DNA of 45,103 bases from JBBQXK01 sp038209775. GTDB lineage: Bacteria; Pseudomonadota; Alphaproteobacteria; Rhodobacterales; Rhodobacteraceae. A program made the position numbers and the translations under genes. Below are positions 32,961 through 41,792 of this stretch, in pieces. The notes beneath the pieces were generated by a model. That model had not been told where the DNA came from and did not search any database. It saw only the letters and a program-made list of their open reading frames with translations. Within the stretch, counting starts at the first letter, position 1; the number at the start of each line of letters is the position of its first letter. Where the stretch lies: NCBI GenBank assembly GCA_038209775.1, contig JBBQXK010000028.1, positions 1 to 45,103 of the forward strand, read 5' to 3'.

Positions 32961-33947
32961 GTGGAAACCCAGAACCTTGCCAAACGGGTCCTTGCCCGGC
33001 CCGAGGCGGGCCCGGCCATTCTGCTGGCCTTGTTGATCGTCACGTTTACCTCGATCAACCCGGCGTTCCTGTCGGTCCTGAACATCTCGAACACCCTTGC
33101 CTTCACGGTCGAGCTTGGTCTGATCGCCCTCGCCATGACCCTTTTGATGACGGCGGGAGAGTTCGATCTGTCGGTCGGCGCGGTCTTTGGCCTGACCCCG
33201 GTGCTGATGTGGAGCCTGTTCAACAGCGGCGTCACCTCGCTGGCGGGCGGGTTCATGATCGCGCTGGCGGTGGCAGTGTTGATCGGGCTGATCAACGGCT
33301 GGTTCGTGACCGCGCTGAAGATCCCGTCCTTTCTTGTCACACTTGGCATGTTGCTGGTCGCACGCGGCACGGCGCTTTACATCACCGACGGCTTCCCTCA
33401 GCGGACCTGGAGCGCGGAGGGCGAATGGCTGGCCTCGGCGCTGGTGGGGGATGTGCGGTTCGGGCCGCTGCGGCTTTACATGTCACTTTTCTGGTTTGTC
33501 GCAGTGGCGCTGGTTCTGCACTATGTCCTGACCGGCACCCGCACGGGTAACTGGATTCAGGCTGTCGGTGGCAACGCCAATGCCGCTGCCGCCCGTGGCG
33601 TCAAGGTGGCGCGGGTCAAGATCGGCCTGTTCGTGCTGTCTGCCGTGCTGTCGGGTTTTGCCGGTGTGATCAGTTCGATCCGCACCTCGGCGGCCAACCC
33701 GAACTCCGGCACCGGATATGAGTTGGAGGTGATCGCCATGGTCGTCATCGGCGGCACGTCCCTGCTGGGCGGGCGCGGCACGATCATCGGCACGATCCTT
33801 GGCATCTTCATCCTTCGGTTGATGCGCAATGGCATCGTGATGATCGGGGTGCCGGGGCTGGCTTACAACATCTTCATCGGGGCGATCATCCTGGGGATGA
33901 TGGCGCTGCACTCCTGGCTTGACCGCCGCCACCAGTCGGGAGGCTGA
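32961..33947 (+). CDS. CUT2 ABC permease
   Basis: A 328-residue permease starting with GTG at 32961 after an AAGGA site. It has the family motifs T-A-G-E-F-D-L-S-V-G-A-V-F-G (the usual G-G-I-D replaced by A-G-E-F-D) and G-G-T-S-L-L-G-G-R-G-T-I. About eight to ten hydrophobic segments. It is the sole permease of this importer, so a homodimer is expected, unlike the two-permease CUT2 system at 26.5-28.4 kb. Confidence 0.93.
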   Translation: METQNLAKRVLARPEAGPAILLALLIVTFTSINPAFLSVLNISNTLAFTVELGLIALAMTLLMTAGEFDLSVGAVFGLTPVLMWSLFNSGVTSLAGGFMIALAVAVLIGLINGWFVTALKIPSFLVTLGMLLVARGTALYITDGFPQRTWSAEGEWLASALVGDVRFGPLRLYMSLFWFVAVALVLHYVLTGTRTGNWIQAVGGNANAAAARGVKVARVKIGLFVLSAVLSGFAGVISSIRTSAANPNSGTGYELEVIAMVVIGGTSLLGGRGTIIGTILGIFILRLMRNGIVMIGVPGLAYNIFIGAIILGMMALHSWLDRRHQSGG

Positions 33948-33950
33948 GCC

Positions 33951-34694
33951 ATGGCCGAAGAACTGATCCGCATGCAGAACATCACCAAGTATTACGGCCG
34001 GGTGCGGGCGTTGGACGGCGTGAACCTGACCGTGAACCGGGGCGAGGTCGTGGGCCTTCTGGGGGACAACGGAGCGGGGAAATCCACGCTGATCAAGGTG
34101 CTGTCGGGGGCGGTCCCGACCACCAGCGGCGAGATCCACATCAAGGGTCGCAAGATCGAGATGACCAGCACCACCGACGCCATCGCCAACGGGATCGAGA
34201 CGATCTACCAGGACTCGGCGCTGGTCACGCAACTGTCGATCGCGCGGAACCTGTTTCTGGGGCGTGAACCCACACGCGGACCCTTCGGGCGACTGGACCT
34301 GCCGATGATGGAGCGTGTGGCGTCCGAGTTGTTGAAGCAGGTCGGCATCTCGAAGAACATCCCGCCCTCGACGCCGATTTCAGCGCTGTCCGGGGGGGAA
34401 CGGCAGGCTGTGGCCATCGCCCGCGCGATGCACTTCGAAAGCGACCTGATCATTCTGGATGAGCCGACCAACAACCTTGGCGTGGCTGAAACGCAAGGGG
34501 TGCTGCAATTCGTGCGGCAGGCGCGGGATACCGGGCATTCCTGCATCTTCATCGCCCACAACATCCACCACGTCTTTCAGGTCGTCGACCGGATCGCTGT
34601 CATGCGGCTTGGTACGGTCGTTGTTGATGATATTGACCCCAAGACAACGACCGTGGCGGAGGTTGAGCGGATCATCACCGGCGGCGTCCATTGA
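33951..34694 (+). CDS. CUT2 ABC ATPase, single-domain (FrcA-like)
   Basis: A 247-residue ATPase with one nucleotide-binding domain: Walker A G-D-N-G-A-G-K-S-T (38-46), Q-loop I-Y-Q-D-S-A, signature L-S-G-G-E-R-Q-A, Walker B I-I-L-D-E-P-T-N-N-L-G and switch I-A-H-N. Length is normal for FrcA-type half-size ATPases. It follows the permease by three bases. The gene is intact, but only 31 bases separate its stop from the left end of an insertion element, so any downstream catabolic genes of this operon have been displaced or lost. Confidence 0.94.
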   Translation: MAEELIRMQNITKYYGRVRALDGVNLTVNRGEVVGLLGDNGAGKSTLIKVLSGAVPTTSGEIHIKGRKIEMTSTTDAIANGIETIYQDSALVTQLSIARNLFLGREPTRGPFGRLDLPMMERVASELLKQVGISKNIPPSTPISALSGGERQAVAIARAMHFESDLIILDEPTNNLGVAETQGVLQFVRQARDTGHSCIFIAHNIHHVFQVVDRIAVMRLGTVVVDDIDPKTTTVAEVERIITGGVH

Positions 34695-34725
34695 CGCCAC
34701 AGGTTGGCAGTTTTCGTAGGCAGCG

Positions 34726-34750
34726 GGGGAGTGGACAAAACACGGGGGTC
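34726..34750 (+). repeat. Left terminal inverted repeat of the ISKra4-type element
   Basis: Begins GGGGAGTGGACAAAACA and ends GGGGGTC. It matches the reverse complement of 36165-36189 at 24 of 25 bases, the single difference being C versus T at position 18. Confidence 0.85.
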
Positions 34751-34803
34751 GTCGTCGGTGGACTGGCCCGTGCTACGGTAAGCTTTCTGCGAAGGGTACT
34801 GCT

Positions 34804-36166
34804 ATGGACGTTCGGATTTCGATCGAAACGACCTTTGACAACGGGGAGAAGCGCACTCATCAGATTGATGGTACATCTCGGCCGTACCGGGTCACCTGCC
34901 CAGAGGGGTTCGGGCTGCGCCTCGAAGATGGGAAGCGGATCGTCGAACAGATCCAAAAGGCGAACCTTGAAGACCAAGTCGAGGAGATCACCCGAGAGAG
35001 TCGCGTATGCCCGGATTGCGCCTCGGTTCGCACCATCCATGACTATCTCACGCGCGTTTTCGACACGCTCTTTGGGCGGGTTCGGGTCAAAGCCGCGCGC
35101 GCCGCTGCCGCTGTTCCTGTGATGCGAGGTCAGCGGCGATGCCCGGCGGGCCTCTTTCGCCGTTGGCATTTTTCTTTCCGGACCGCGACATTCCAGAACT
35201 GCAGCGGCTCCATGCGGAGCTCGGGTCTCGGCATTCCTTTCGCGAGGCCGCGCGGCTGATGAAGAGCTTCTTGCCCTGCCACCCGTCCCATCACACGACG
35301 GTTCGTGACCGGTTGGGTAAAGTTGCCACGGGGCTCGAATGTAGTCGCAGGGCTTCAAGCAGTCCCGCTGATGTGACGCCCAAAGGTGGTTTGACGGTTT
35401 TCCTAGACGGTGCACATATCCGCTGTCGCCCGGAATATCAGAAGCGACATCTGGATCTTGTGGTCGGTAAGATTGAAAGCCGAAATACGTGCCGGTGATT
35501 TGGTTTGGTCGTCAATGCGACTGCATCGCCACGCAACCGTATGCGCGAGGAGCTGTCGGCCTTTGGATGGAAGCCGGGCCGTCTGTTGACGGTCATTTCG
35601 GACGGCGAGCCAGCTCTCCCGAACCTCATCCGAAATACCATGGGCGGTGACGGCCCGGTTCAGCATATCCTCGACTGGTGGCACATCTCCATGCGTTTGC
35701 AACATGTCGAGGCAGCTGTTCAGGGCTTGTCCAGACACAAGGTTTTGTCGGCCATCCAGTGCTGTTCCAACGCCCCGCGAAAAGCTTACGCTGGTGGTTG
35801 TGGCACGGCAGAGCACGGGTCGCGGAAACCTACCTGAAGGGGCTCATGCACGATTGTGGCGGCTTTGCGGAAGAACCTCAGGCTGTCCGCGCGGCTGCCG
35901 CGCGCGTGCAGGCACGCTGCGAGACCCTGTACACCTATCTTGCGAACGACATGGAATCTCGTCTGAACTATGGCCGCCGCTATCGGGGTGGACTACCGAT
36001 CTTGTCATCCCGCGCAGAAGGTTCGGTCGATGACATTGCCAATGCCCGCATGAGAAAGCGCAGAAGGATGAGGCGGTCGCCGAAAGGGGCTCACCGCGTT
36101 GCCGTCACACGGGCCGCCGTCCTCGACGGTCGCCTGACGGCCGCGAACAGCAGACGCGCCGCGTGA
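34804..36166 (+). pseudogene. ISKra4-type transposase pseudogene
   Basis: Coding sense runs through three frames. The first, from ATG 34804 (M-D-V-R-I-S-I-E-T), includes C-P-D-C-A-S-V-R-T-I-H-D-Y. A frameshift near 35130 leads to P-L-A-F-F-F-P-D-R-D-I-P-E-L and T-V-F-L-D-G-A-H-I-R. An in-frame TGA follows at 35496-35498, after which the same frame resumes (F-G-L-V-V-N-A-T). A second shift near 35760 leads to G-L-P-I-L-S-S-R-A-E-G and S-P-K-G-A-H-R-V-A-V. Two shifts plus one stop make it inactive. Confidence 0.8.
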
Positions 36167-36189
36167 CCCCCATGTTTTGTCCACTCCCC
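36165..36189 (-). repeat. Right terminal inverted repeat of the ISKra4-type element
   Basis: Begins GACCCCCATG and ends GTCCACTCCCC; it overlaps the transposase stop codon by two bases. It is the near-perfect inverse of the left end at 34726-34750 and fixes the right boundary of the element. Confidence 0.85.
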
Positions 36190-36316
36190 TATGCAGAACG
36201 GTTGCAGTACTTCCTTACAAAACTTGATGGCGAGAACCCACGGCATAATGCAATTTGCCGTAGGTCACTGATGCCATCAATTAGGATAGTTCTAGCCACC
36301 GGGTCTCAGCCCATTG

Positions 36317-37030
36317 TCATACCAGCAGATAGGCTTGGCGTTTGACATCGAACCCGCTCACACGCTTGCCAGATGCAAATGCGTCCTGCAGCGCTAAACG
36401 CACACGAAGCCTTTCCTCAGCGGCCATTGGCGGGTTCTGCGTCAGCAGAGCCCCAAAATCCTGAGGAATCCTGACGGAAAGCGTGTTTGCAGATAGACTG
36501 TCGCCAAGGCCGACCCTGCCAAGGGAACATGCTACAACATGCGGATCCTGCAGATGCCAATCCACCAGCAGACGGTCCGATGGGGTGCCCTTGTTGATGC
36601 CTGCCATCACGCCGTAATAATCAGGATAGTAGGTGCTGGCCTGCCCGCCAAGGCGGTGGATGTTCAGCGCTGCATTGGCCGCGCGCAACGGATCATAGGT
36701 CCAGCGAACATGAGTGATGCCGCGCGACAGGCACCAGTCGCGCTGATACCACTTCAACGCCAAACCCAGCCCCAACCCGCGCGCCGCGGCCAGAACAGCA
36801 AGGCGGTGCGAGTGCTGCACATCGAGGGTGCGCGTGGGGAAGGCGAATACATAGCCGAGAAGCGCGTCGCCGCGAAACGCCCCGGCTGCAAGACCGCCTT
36901 CGGCCTGGATCACCATCATCAGATCGGCGGGATCAGTGGCGTCATCCTCGCCCCAGACAGCGCGTTGCAACGCCTCGGCCTGAAAGAAATCCGGCATGCC
37001 GTTCAGGTCCCGGATGGTGACATCCTTCAT
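36317..37030 (-). CDS. GNAT-family acyltransferase (COG3375-like)
   Basis: A 237-residue predicted acyltransferase. The acyl-CoA-binding region is A-V-L-A-A-A-R-G-L-G-L-G-L-A-L-K-W near 78-94, preceded by D-V-Q-H-S-H-R-L. W-T-Y-D-P-L-R-A-A-N-A-A-L-N-I-H-R-L-G is a hallmark of this COG. It overlaps the racemase-like gene by four bases. In Geobacillus, a GNAT of this kind succinylates D-amino acids so that a MenC-like N-succinylamino-acid racemase can invert them. The same pair occurs here; the final hydrolase is not in the window. Confidence 0.85.
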   Translation of the reverse strand: MKDVTIRDLNGMPDFFQAEALQRAVWGEDDATDPADLMMVIQAEGGLAAGAFRGDALLGYVFAFPTRTLDVQHSHRLAVLAAARGLGLGLALKWYQRDWCLSRGITHVRWTYDPLRAANAALNIHRLGGQASTYYPDYYGVMAGINKGTPSDRLLVDWHLQDPHVVACSLGRVGLGDSLSANTLSVRIPQDFGALLTQNPPMAAEERLRVRLALQDAFASGKRVSGFDVKRQAYLLV

Positions 37031-38151
37031 CCCGCAAAAGTCTTGATATCGGTCGAAACGCTGGCCAGAAAGTCGTGGTCCAGATGCACGCCAATGCCCG
37101 CTCCCTGCGGGACCGGCATGCGGCCGCCAGCGGCCTCCAGTTTCTCGACGATGATATCGCGGGCGAAATAGCGGCTGGCCGAGGAAATGTCACCCGGCTT
37201 GGTGAAATTCGGCAAGGTTGACAGGTGGATGTTGTGGGCTCGGCCAATCCCCGATTCCAGCATCCCGCCACACCAGACCGGCACATCAAAGGCCGCGCAC
37301 AGGTCGTGGATCCGGCGGCTTTCCAGATGCCCCCCCGACCGGCCCGGCTTGATGTTCACCACGCGCGTCGCATCCATTTGCAGCGCGCGTCGGGTTTCTG
37401 CCGCGCCGCGCAGGCATTCGTCTAGGCAGATCGGCGTCGTCAGGCGTCGTTGCAAGGTCGCGTGGTCATGGATGTCGTTCCAGGCCAGCGGCTGTTCGAT
37501 GTAATCGAGGTTCAGCCCGTCAAATTGCTGCATCAGGGCCGTATCGGCCAAGGTGTAGCAGGAGTTGGCATCGACGCTCAGATGGATATCGGGGAACGCG
37601 GCACGGACAGCGCGGACCATTGCCACATCATGCCCCGGCATGATCTTCAGCTTTATGCGTTTGTAGCCCTGTTCGTGATGCGCCCGCACCCGCTCCACGG
37701 TTTCGTCGATCGGCCCGATGCCAAGCGACACGCCGACATCGACCGCATCTCCGGTCCCGCCAAGCAGCGTTTTCAGCGGCAGGCCCAGCGATTTCGCCCA
37801 GAGGTCCCAAAACGCCATGTCGACCATGGCCTTGGTCATCTGATGTCCACGCCAAGGGCGAAGAATGGCCTCAAGTGCCTGCGGGTTCTCGAATTTTTGT
37901 CCGACGATCCGGGGCAAAAGCACCTTGCGCAAAAGATGCATCGCGCCGGACAGGGTTTCCTCCAGATAGTCGGGCAAAGGGTCCATCACGCCTTCTGCAT
38001 AGCCTTCCAGCTTGCCTGACCGCAGCGTCAGCAGCGGGAACAGCTTTTCGTGCATCGTGCCGGTGGAAATAACGAAGGGCACCAGAAGGGGCAGACGGAC
38101 CAGGCGCACCTCTGCGCTATCAATCTGCAAGGCTATGTATGACTCAGGCAT
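37027..38151 (-). CDS. Enolase-superfamily enzyme: N-acyl(succinyl)amino-acid racemase / o-succinylbenzoate synthase-like
   Basis: A 374-residue member of the MenC/NSAR-type enolase group; the ATG at 38151 follows GGAGGGA. All expected active-site residues are visible: K-L-K (about 167-169), metal ligands D194 (S-V-D-A-N), E219 (Y-I-E-Q-P-L) and D244 (C-L-D-E), and the second base K268 (N-I-K-P-G-R-S-G-G). The capping domain is complete. Menaquinone synthesis is unlikely because no other men gene is present. Coupling to a GNAT gene and divergence from a dipeptide importer favour a role in D-amino-acid handling. A dipeptide epimerase is an alternative. Confidence 0.87.
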   Translation of the reverse strand: MPESYIALQIDSAEVRLVRLPLLVPFVISTGTMHEKLFPLLTLRSGKLEGYAEGVMDPLPDYLEETLSGAMHLLRKVLLPRIVGQKFENPQALEAILRPWRGHQMTKAMVDMAFWDLWAKSLGLPLKTLLGGTGDAVDVGVSLGIGPIDETVERVRAHHEQGYKRIKLKIMPGHDVAMVRAVRAAFPDIHLSVDANSCYTLADTALMQQFDGLNLDYIEQPLAWNDIHDHATLQRRLTTPICLDECLRGAAETRRALQMDATRVVNIKPGRSGGHLESRRIHDLCAAFDVPVWCGGMLESGIGRAHNIHLSTLPNFTKPGDISSASRYFARDIIVEKLEAAGGRMPVPQGAGIGVHLDHDFLASVSTDIKTFAG

Positions 38152-38209
38152 CAATCCCTCCCCGTTGCTGATCCTTCAACCGTATGGGGAAATCAGATTT
38201 CTTGCAAGA

Positions 38210-38238
38210 TTGACTCTCTGAAAGTTTTCTAACATAGT
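38210..38238 (+). promoter_or_regulatory. Putative promoter of the dipeptide operon with internal dyad
   Basis: TTGACT (38210-38215) and CATAGT (38233-38238) have 17-base spacing. Between them is GAAAGTTTTC (38220-38229), a GAAA-N2-TTTC dyad suited to an RpiR-type regulator, which is the first gene downstream. The ribosome site AGGAGG (38251-38256) follows after a short leader. Confidence 0.5.
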
Positions 38239-38262
38239 TTGGGGAATCAAAGGAGGACAGGA

Positions 38263-39225
38263 ATGACGCGAACAGCGGACCCGAACGCCCAGTCCTCCAA
38301 CCTTCGCAAGCGATTGACGGCCAGTCAGGCAGCAGCAACCCCGACGGAATCAGCGATTGCGGAATATCTGCTGAACAATCTGCGCAGCCTGCCCTTCGAC
38401 ACTGCGGCGACCGTGGCGGCAAGGATCGGTGTGTCCGAGGCGTCCATCGGGCGCTATTGCCGGGGCATCGGTTACCAGCACTTCAAGGAATTGAAGTCGC
38501 ATCTTCAGGCCGATCTGGGTGACCGCGCCTGGCTGATCGGTGATCGGTTGCGCGATTTTCACCAGCGGTCCAAGAAGGGGAATGGCGAAGCGGCACTGGC
38601 GCTGGAAAAGGAACTGGCGGCCATCGTCACCGTGCATGAGATCGCGGCGGGGCCGGAATTCCGACGCATGATCGCGCGGCTGGCATCTTGTGCGACTGTG
38701 TTTGTCGCGGGGTTCCAGACCGAACGCTATCTGGGAAGCCAACTGGCGCATGGTCTGCAATACCTGCGGCCCGGAGTGCAGCTTGCTGATCTTGAGGGTG
38801 GCAGCTTTGCCGATGTTCTGCTGTCTTATCCGTCGCAGACCAGCCTCGTGCTGATCGACGCGCGGCGCTATTCAAGGCTGACGCGGGATCTGGCGACCAA
38901 GGCGACGACGGCGGGCATCAGCGTCACGCTGATCACCGACCCCTATTGTGACTGGGCGCGTGGGGTTGCGGCCGAGGTATTCGCGGTTCCGACCGAGTTG
39001 AACCACTTCTGGGATGCGACCTCGCCGATGGCGAGTTTGATCGGTCAGATGATCAATGGCGTGTTCAACGAACTGGGGGCCGAGGTGGAAACCCGCATGG
39101 CCCAGGTGTCCGAACTCTATGGAAACCTCGTCGGTCACACCGGCGAGGGACGGGCCAGACGAAGCGAAAGCAAACGAAAAGACACTTCAAAAACTCTCAC
39201 AAAAACAGACAGGGATCCAAAATGA
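38263..39225 (+). CDS. RpiR/MurR-family transcriptional regulator
   Basis: A 320-residue regulator. The ATG at 38263 is chosen for the AGGAGG six bases upstream. It has an HTH_6 domain (A-A-T-V-A-A-R-I-G-V-S-E-A-S-I-G-R-Y-C-R) and a SIS domain (T-V-F-V-A-G-F-Q-T-E-R-Y-L-G). It leads the dipeptide importer operon and ends in a four-base overlap with the binding-protein start, so it is most likely the local autoregulator. Control of the divergent racemase genes is also possible. The A+T-rich last 20 codons contain an A4/A5-rich tract. Confidence 0.9.
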   Translation: MTRTADPNAQSSNLRKRLTASQAAATPTESAIAEYLLNNLRSLPFDTAATVAARIGVSEASIGRYCRGIGYQHFKELKSHLQADLGDRAWLIGDRLRDFHQRSKKGNGEAALALEKELAAIVTVHEIAAGPEFRRMIARLASCATVFVAGFQTERYLGSQLAHGLQYLRPGVQLADLEGGSFADVLLSYPSQTSLVLIDARRYSRLTRDLATKATTAGISVTLITDPYCDWARGVAAEVFAVPTELNHFWDATSPMASLIGQMINGVFNELGAEVETRMAQVSELYGNLVGHTGEGRARRSESKRKDTSKTLTKTDRDPK

Positions 39226-40799
39226 ACATGCGATTGAAAAGGGGGCTTCTGGCCTCATCCGTCGCCTTGGGCGCGCTTTTGTCCATGGCTCCGGCCGTCT
39301 TTGCGCAAGAGGCGGTGTTCGTGCTGCCGCTTTCCGAAGTGGGCGTGCCCAGCTATGATATCATCCGTCAGGGCAACACCAACCTTGGCGCCTATCTGAT
39401 CTATGACACACTTGTTGTGCAGGACGCTGACCAGTCATTTCACTCCGGCCTTGCGGCGTCCTGGGTCGAAGCCCCCGATGGTATGACCTGGACCTTCGAA
39501 ATCAAGCCCGGCGTCAAATTCCACAACGGCGAGCCGCTGACCGCCGCCGCCGTCGTGGCTTGGCTTGGATTTTTTGCAGGCACCGACAATTCCTTCACCA
39601 CCCAGTCGATCGACAAGGCCGAAGCGGTCGGCGATCTGACTGTCAAGCTGACGATGAAAAACCCCGATCCCAACCTGCTGTTCAACCTGGCCAGCAGCAC
39701 GATGGGGGTGATCGAACCCAAAGCCTATGTCGCGGACGGCGCAAACTATGGCGTGACCGAGGCAGTGGGCACCGGCCCCTACAAGATGGAAAGTTTCGCC
39801 ATCGGGTCGGAAACCGTGCTGGTGCGGAATGACGACTACACCTGGGGGTCGGAACTTGCCGACAACAAGGGCCCGGCGAAAATTGCCAAGATCACCCTGC
39901 GCGAGATTGCCGAGGACAGCACAGCGTTTCTGGAACTGAAGACCGGCGGCGTGGATATGCTAATGTCGGTTCCGACCGACTTTCTGGGTGAGTTGAAGAA
40001 AGAACCGCAGATCAACACCCTGACCCTGCCGGGTCTGGAAGTGGTCTATATGCCGATCAACGTGACCAAGGCCCCGTTTGACGACATCAACGTGCGGCAG
40101 GCGGCGGCGCTGGCGATCAACCAGAAGGAAATTCTGGACAGCGTCTACTCTGGTGTTGGTGCCGAGGCGCATCAGTTCCTGATCTCATCGCTGCCCGAAA
40201 GTCAGGTCGATCCGAAATATCTGATCAGCTACGACCCCGCCAAAGCGGGTGAATTGCTGGATGCGGCGGGCTGGATGATGGGCGCCGACGGCGTCCGCAT
40301 GAAGGATGGCAAGCCGCTGGATGTGTCGCTGTGGTCGCAGAGCGATGGCTCGTTCCGTCGCCTGTCCGAGGTTGTGCAGGCAGAGTTGAAGGCCATCGGC
40401 ATGAAGGCCGAGATCACAACGTTCGACAGTTCAACCATCCGCGACCAGTACAAGACCGGCGAGCAGCAATTGGCGGTGCGGTCCTACTGGTGGGGCAACG
40501 CCGATATCGTTGACTGGTTCTTTGGCGGCGACCGTCTGGGCTACCCGAACGTATCGATGTTCAACGACCCCAAAGCCGAGGAACTGCGCGTCAAGGCAAT
40601 GAGCGGGTCCGTCACCCAGGCTGACCGGATCGTAAACTTCCGGGCCTATCACGAATATGTCCTGTCGCAGTTCACCATGGCGCCGATCTATCAGCCGGTG
40701 CAGATCATCAGCTACAACACCGACCGTCTGGTGATGCCTGCAAAGATCCGCGCACCGCGCATCAACGGCCAGACGATCCTGTCGATGGAAATAAAATGA
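39222..40799 (+). CDS. Dipeptide/oligopeptide ABC binding protein (family 5, DppA-like)
   Basis: A 525-residue periplasmic protein with a signal peptide ending near A28 (VFA/QE). The SBP_bac_5 core includes W-T-F-E-I-K-P-G-V-K-F-H-N-G-E-P-L, G-T-G-P-Y-K-M-E-S-F and N-V-R-Q-A-A-A-L-A-I-N. Length is normal. It overlaps the RpiR stop (ATGA) and is followed by a strong hairpin. The class also binds nickel or glutathione, but the enolase/GNAT neighbours favour peptides. Confidence 0.93.
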   Translation: MNMRLKRGLLASSVALGALLSMAPAVFAQEAVFVLPLSEVGVPSYDIIRQGNTNLGAYLIYDTLVVQDADQSFHSGLAASWVEAPDGMTWTFEIKPGVKFHNGEPLTAAAVVAWLGFFAGTDNSFTTQSIDKAEAVGDLTVKLTMKNPDPNLLFNLASSTMGVIEPKAYVADGANYGVTEAVGTGPYKMESFAIGSETVLVRNDDYTWGSELADNKGPAKIAKITLREIAEDSTAFLELKTGGVDMLMSVPTDFLGELKKEPQINTLTLPGLEVVYMPINVTKAPFDDINVRQAAALAINQKEILDSVYSGVGAEAHQFLISSLPESQVDPKYLISYDPAKAGELLDAAGWMMGADGVRMKDGKPLDVSLWSQSDGSFRRLSEVVQAELKAIGMKAEITTFDSSTIRDQYKTGEQQLAVRSYWWGNADIVDWFFGGDRLGYPNVSMFNDPKAEELRVKAMSGSVTQADRIVNFRAYHEYVLSQFTMAPIYQPVQIISYNTDRLVMPAKIRAPRINGQTILSMEIK

Positions 40800-40810
40800 C
40801 CTGAGCCAAG

Positions 40811-40836
40811 GCCCGGCCCCGTTACCGGGGCCGGGC
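40811..40836 (+). terminator. Strong hairpin between binding-protein and first permease genes
   Basis: GCCCGGCCCCG (40811-40821) pairs perfectly with CGGGGCCGGGC (40826-40836) around TTAC, followed by ATTTTCG. The stem is close to an intrinsic terminator with a short T-run, likely causing partial termination and high binding-protein expression. Confidence 0.7.
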
Positions 40837-40865
40837 ATTTTCGCCCTTCGGTGGGGATATTCCTG

Positions 40866-41792
40866 ATGCTTGGCTATACCATCAAACGACTTTTGCTGTT
40901 GATCCCGGTGTTTCTGGCGGTGTCGGTGGTGATCTTTTCAATCATCCACCTGATCCCCGGCGATCCGGTGGACAATCTGTTGCGCGTCGGCTCCGGCCCC
41001 GAACAGCGCGCCATAATCGAAGCGCGCTATGGGCTGGACCGGCCGTTGCCCGTTCAATACGCCATCTGGCTGGGCAAGGTGCTGACCGGCGATCTGGGTA
41101 CCGCCATCGTCGGTCAGCGCCCGGTGATCGATCTGGTGGGGCAGGCGCTGCCCTATTCGCTGGCGCTTGGGGCGAGCGCGCTGCTGTTCTCTACCGTCGT
41201 TGGCATCACGGTCGGGGTGATTGCGGCGCTGAAGCAGGGCACATGGGTCGATCAGACACTGATGGGCGGTGTGCTGCTGGGCTCTACCGTGCCGGGCTTC
41301 TGGCTTGGGTTGCTGTTGATCCTGTTGTTCGCGGTCCAGCTTGGCTGGTTTCCGGTATCGGGCGCGCGGGGTTGGACCTCGTTGGTGCTGCCGGTGCTGA
41401 CCATCGGTCTGGGCGGCATGGCGCTGGTTGCGCGGATCACCCGCGTGTCGATGATCGAGGCCGCACAGCGCGATTTCGTCATGTTGCTGCACGCCAAGGG
41501 CATGCATCCGATGCGGATCCAGTTGCGCCATGTGCTGCGCCATGCGCTGATCCCGGTGGTGACAATCCTCGCCCTGCGGATCGGCTGGGTGCTGGGAGGC
41601 GCTGTCACGGTAGAGGTGGTTTTTGCCCGCCCCGGTCTTGGCACCTTGCTGATAAAGGCGCTGAACCAGCATGATTATCCTGTCGTGCAGGCCTGCCTTC
41701 TGATGCTGGCCATGGCGGTCATGCTGGGCACGCTGCTTGGCGACATCGTGCAGGCGGCGATGGATCCCCGTGTCCGGGCGGCGATTGCATGA
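40866..41792 (+). CDS. Dipeptide ABC permease (DppB-like)
   Basis: A 308-residue permease from the ATG at 40866 (MLGYTIKRLLLLIPV); a GTG at 40851 is possible but adds an atypical hydrophilic start. The N-terminal membrane helix, I-I-H-L-I-P-G-D-P-V, and the loop R-D-F-V-M-L-L-H-A-K-G-M are typical of DppB. About six membrane segments. It overlaps the DppC gene by four bases. Confidence 0.93.
   Translation: MLGYTIKRLLLLIPVFLAVSVVIFSIIHLIPGDPVDNLLRVGSGPEQRAIIEARYGLDRPLPVQYAIWLGKVLTGDLGTAIVGQRPVIDLVGQALPYSLALGASALLFSTVVGITVGVIAALKQGTWVDQTLMGGVLLGSTVPGFWLGLLLILLFAVQLGWFPVSGARGWTSLVLPVLTIGLGGMALVARITRVSMIEAAQRDFVMLLHAKGMHPMRIQLRHVLRHALIPVVTILALRIGWVLGGAVTVEVVFARPGLGTLLIKALNQHDYPVVQACLLMLAMAVMLGTLLGDIVQAAMDPRVRAAIA

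Larger units (their letters stand above)
34726..36189 (+). mobile_element. Decayed ISKra4-type insertion sequence
   Basis: About 1.46 kb bounded by matching 25-bp inverted ends (34726-34750 and 36165-36189, 24 of 25 identical) and carrying one broken transposase gene. The conserved stretch V-I-S-D-G-E-P-A-L-P-N and the L-D-W-W-H-I-S-M-R sequence are typical of ISKra4-type transposases. No convincing target duplication is visible, though TAGGCAG and TATGCAG occur near the left and right ends. The element follows the CUT2 ATPase directly. Confidence 0.8.

Noticed and set aside
34710..36200. Target-site duplication TAGGCAG/TATGCAG around the ISKra4-type element
   Set aside because: The two copies differ and are not flush with the inverted ends on both sides, so chance similarity is as likely.
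37027..38151. menC of menaquinone synthesis
   Set aside because: No other men genes are present and the coupled GNAT gene matches the racemase context instead.
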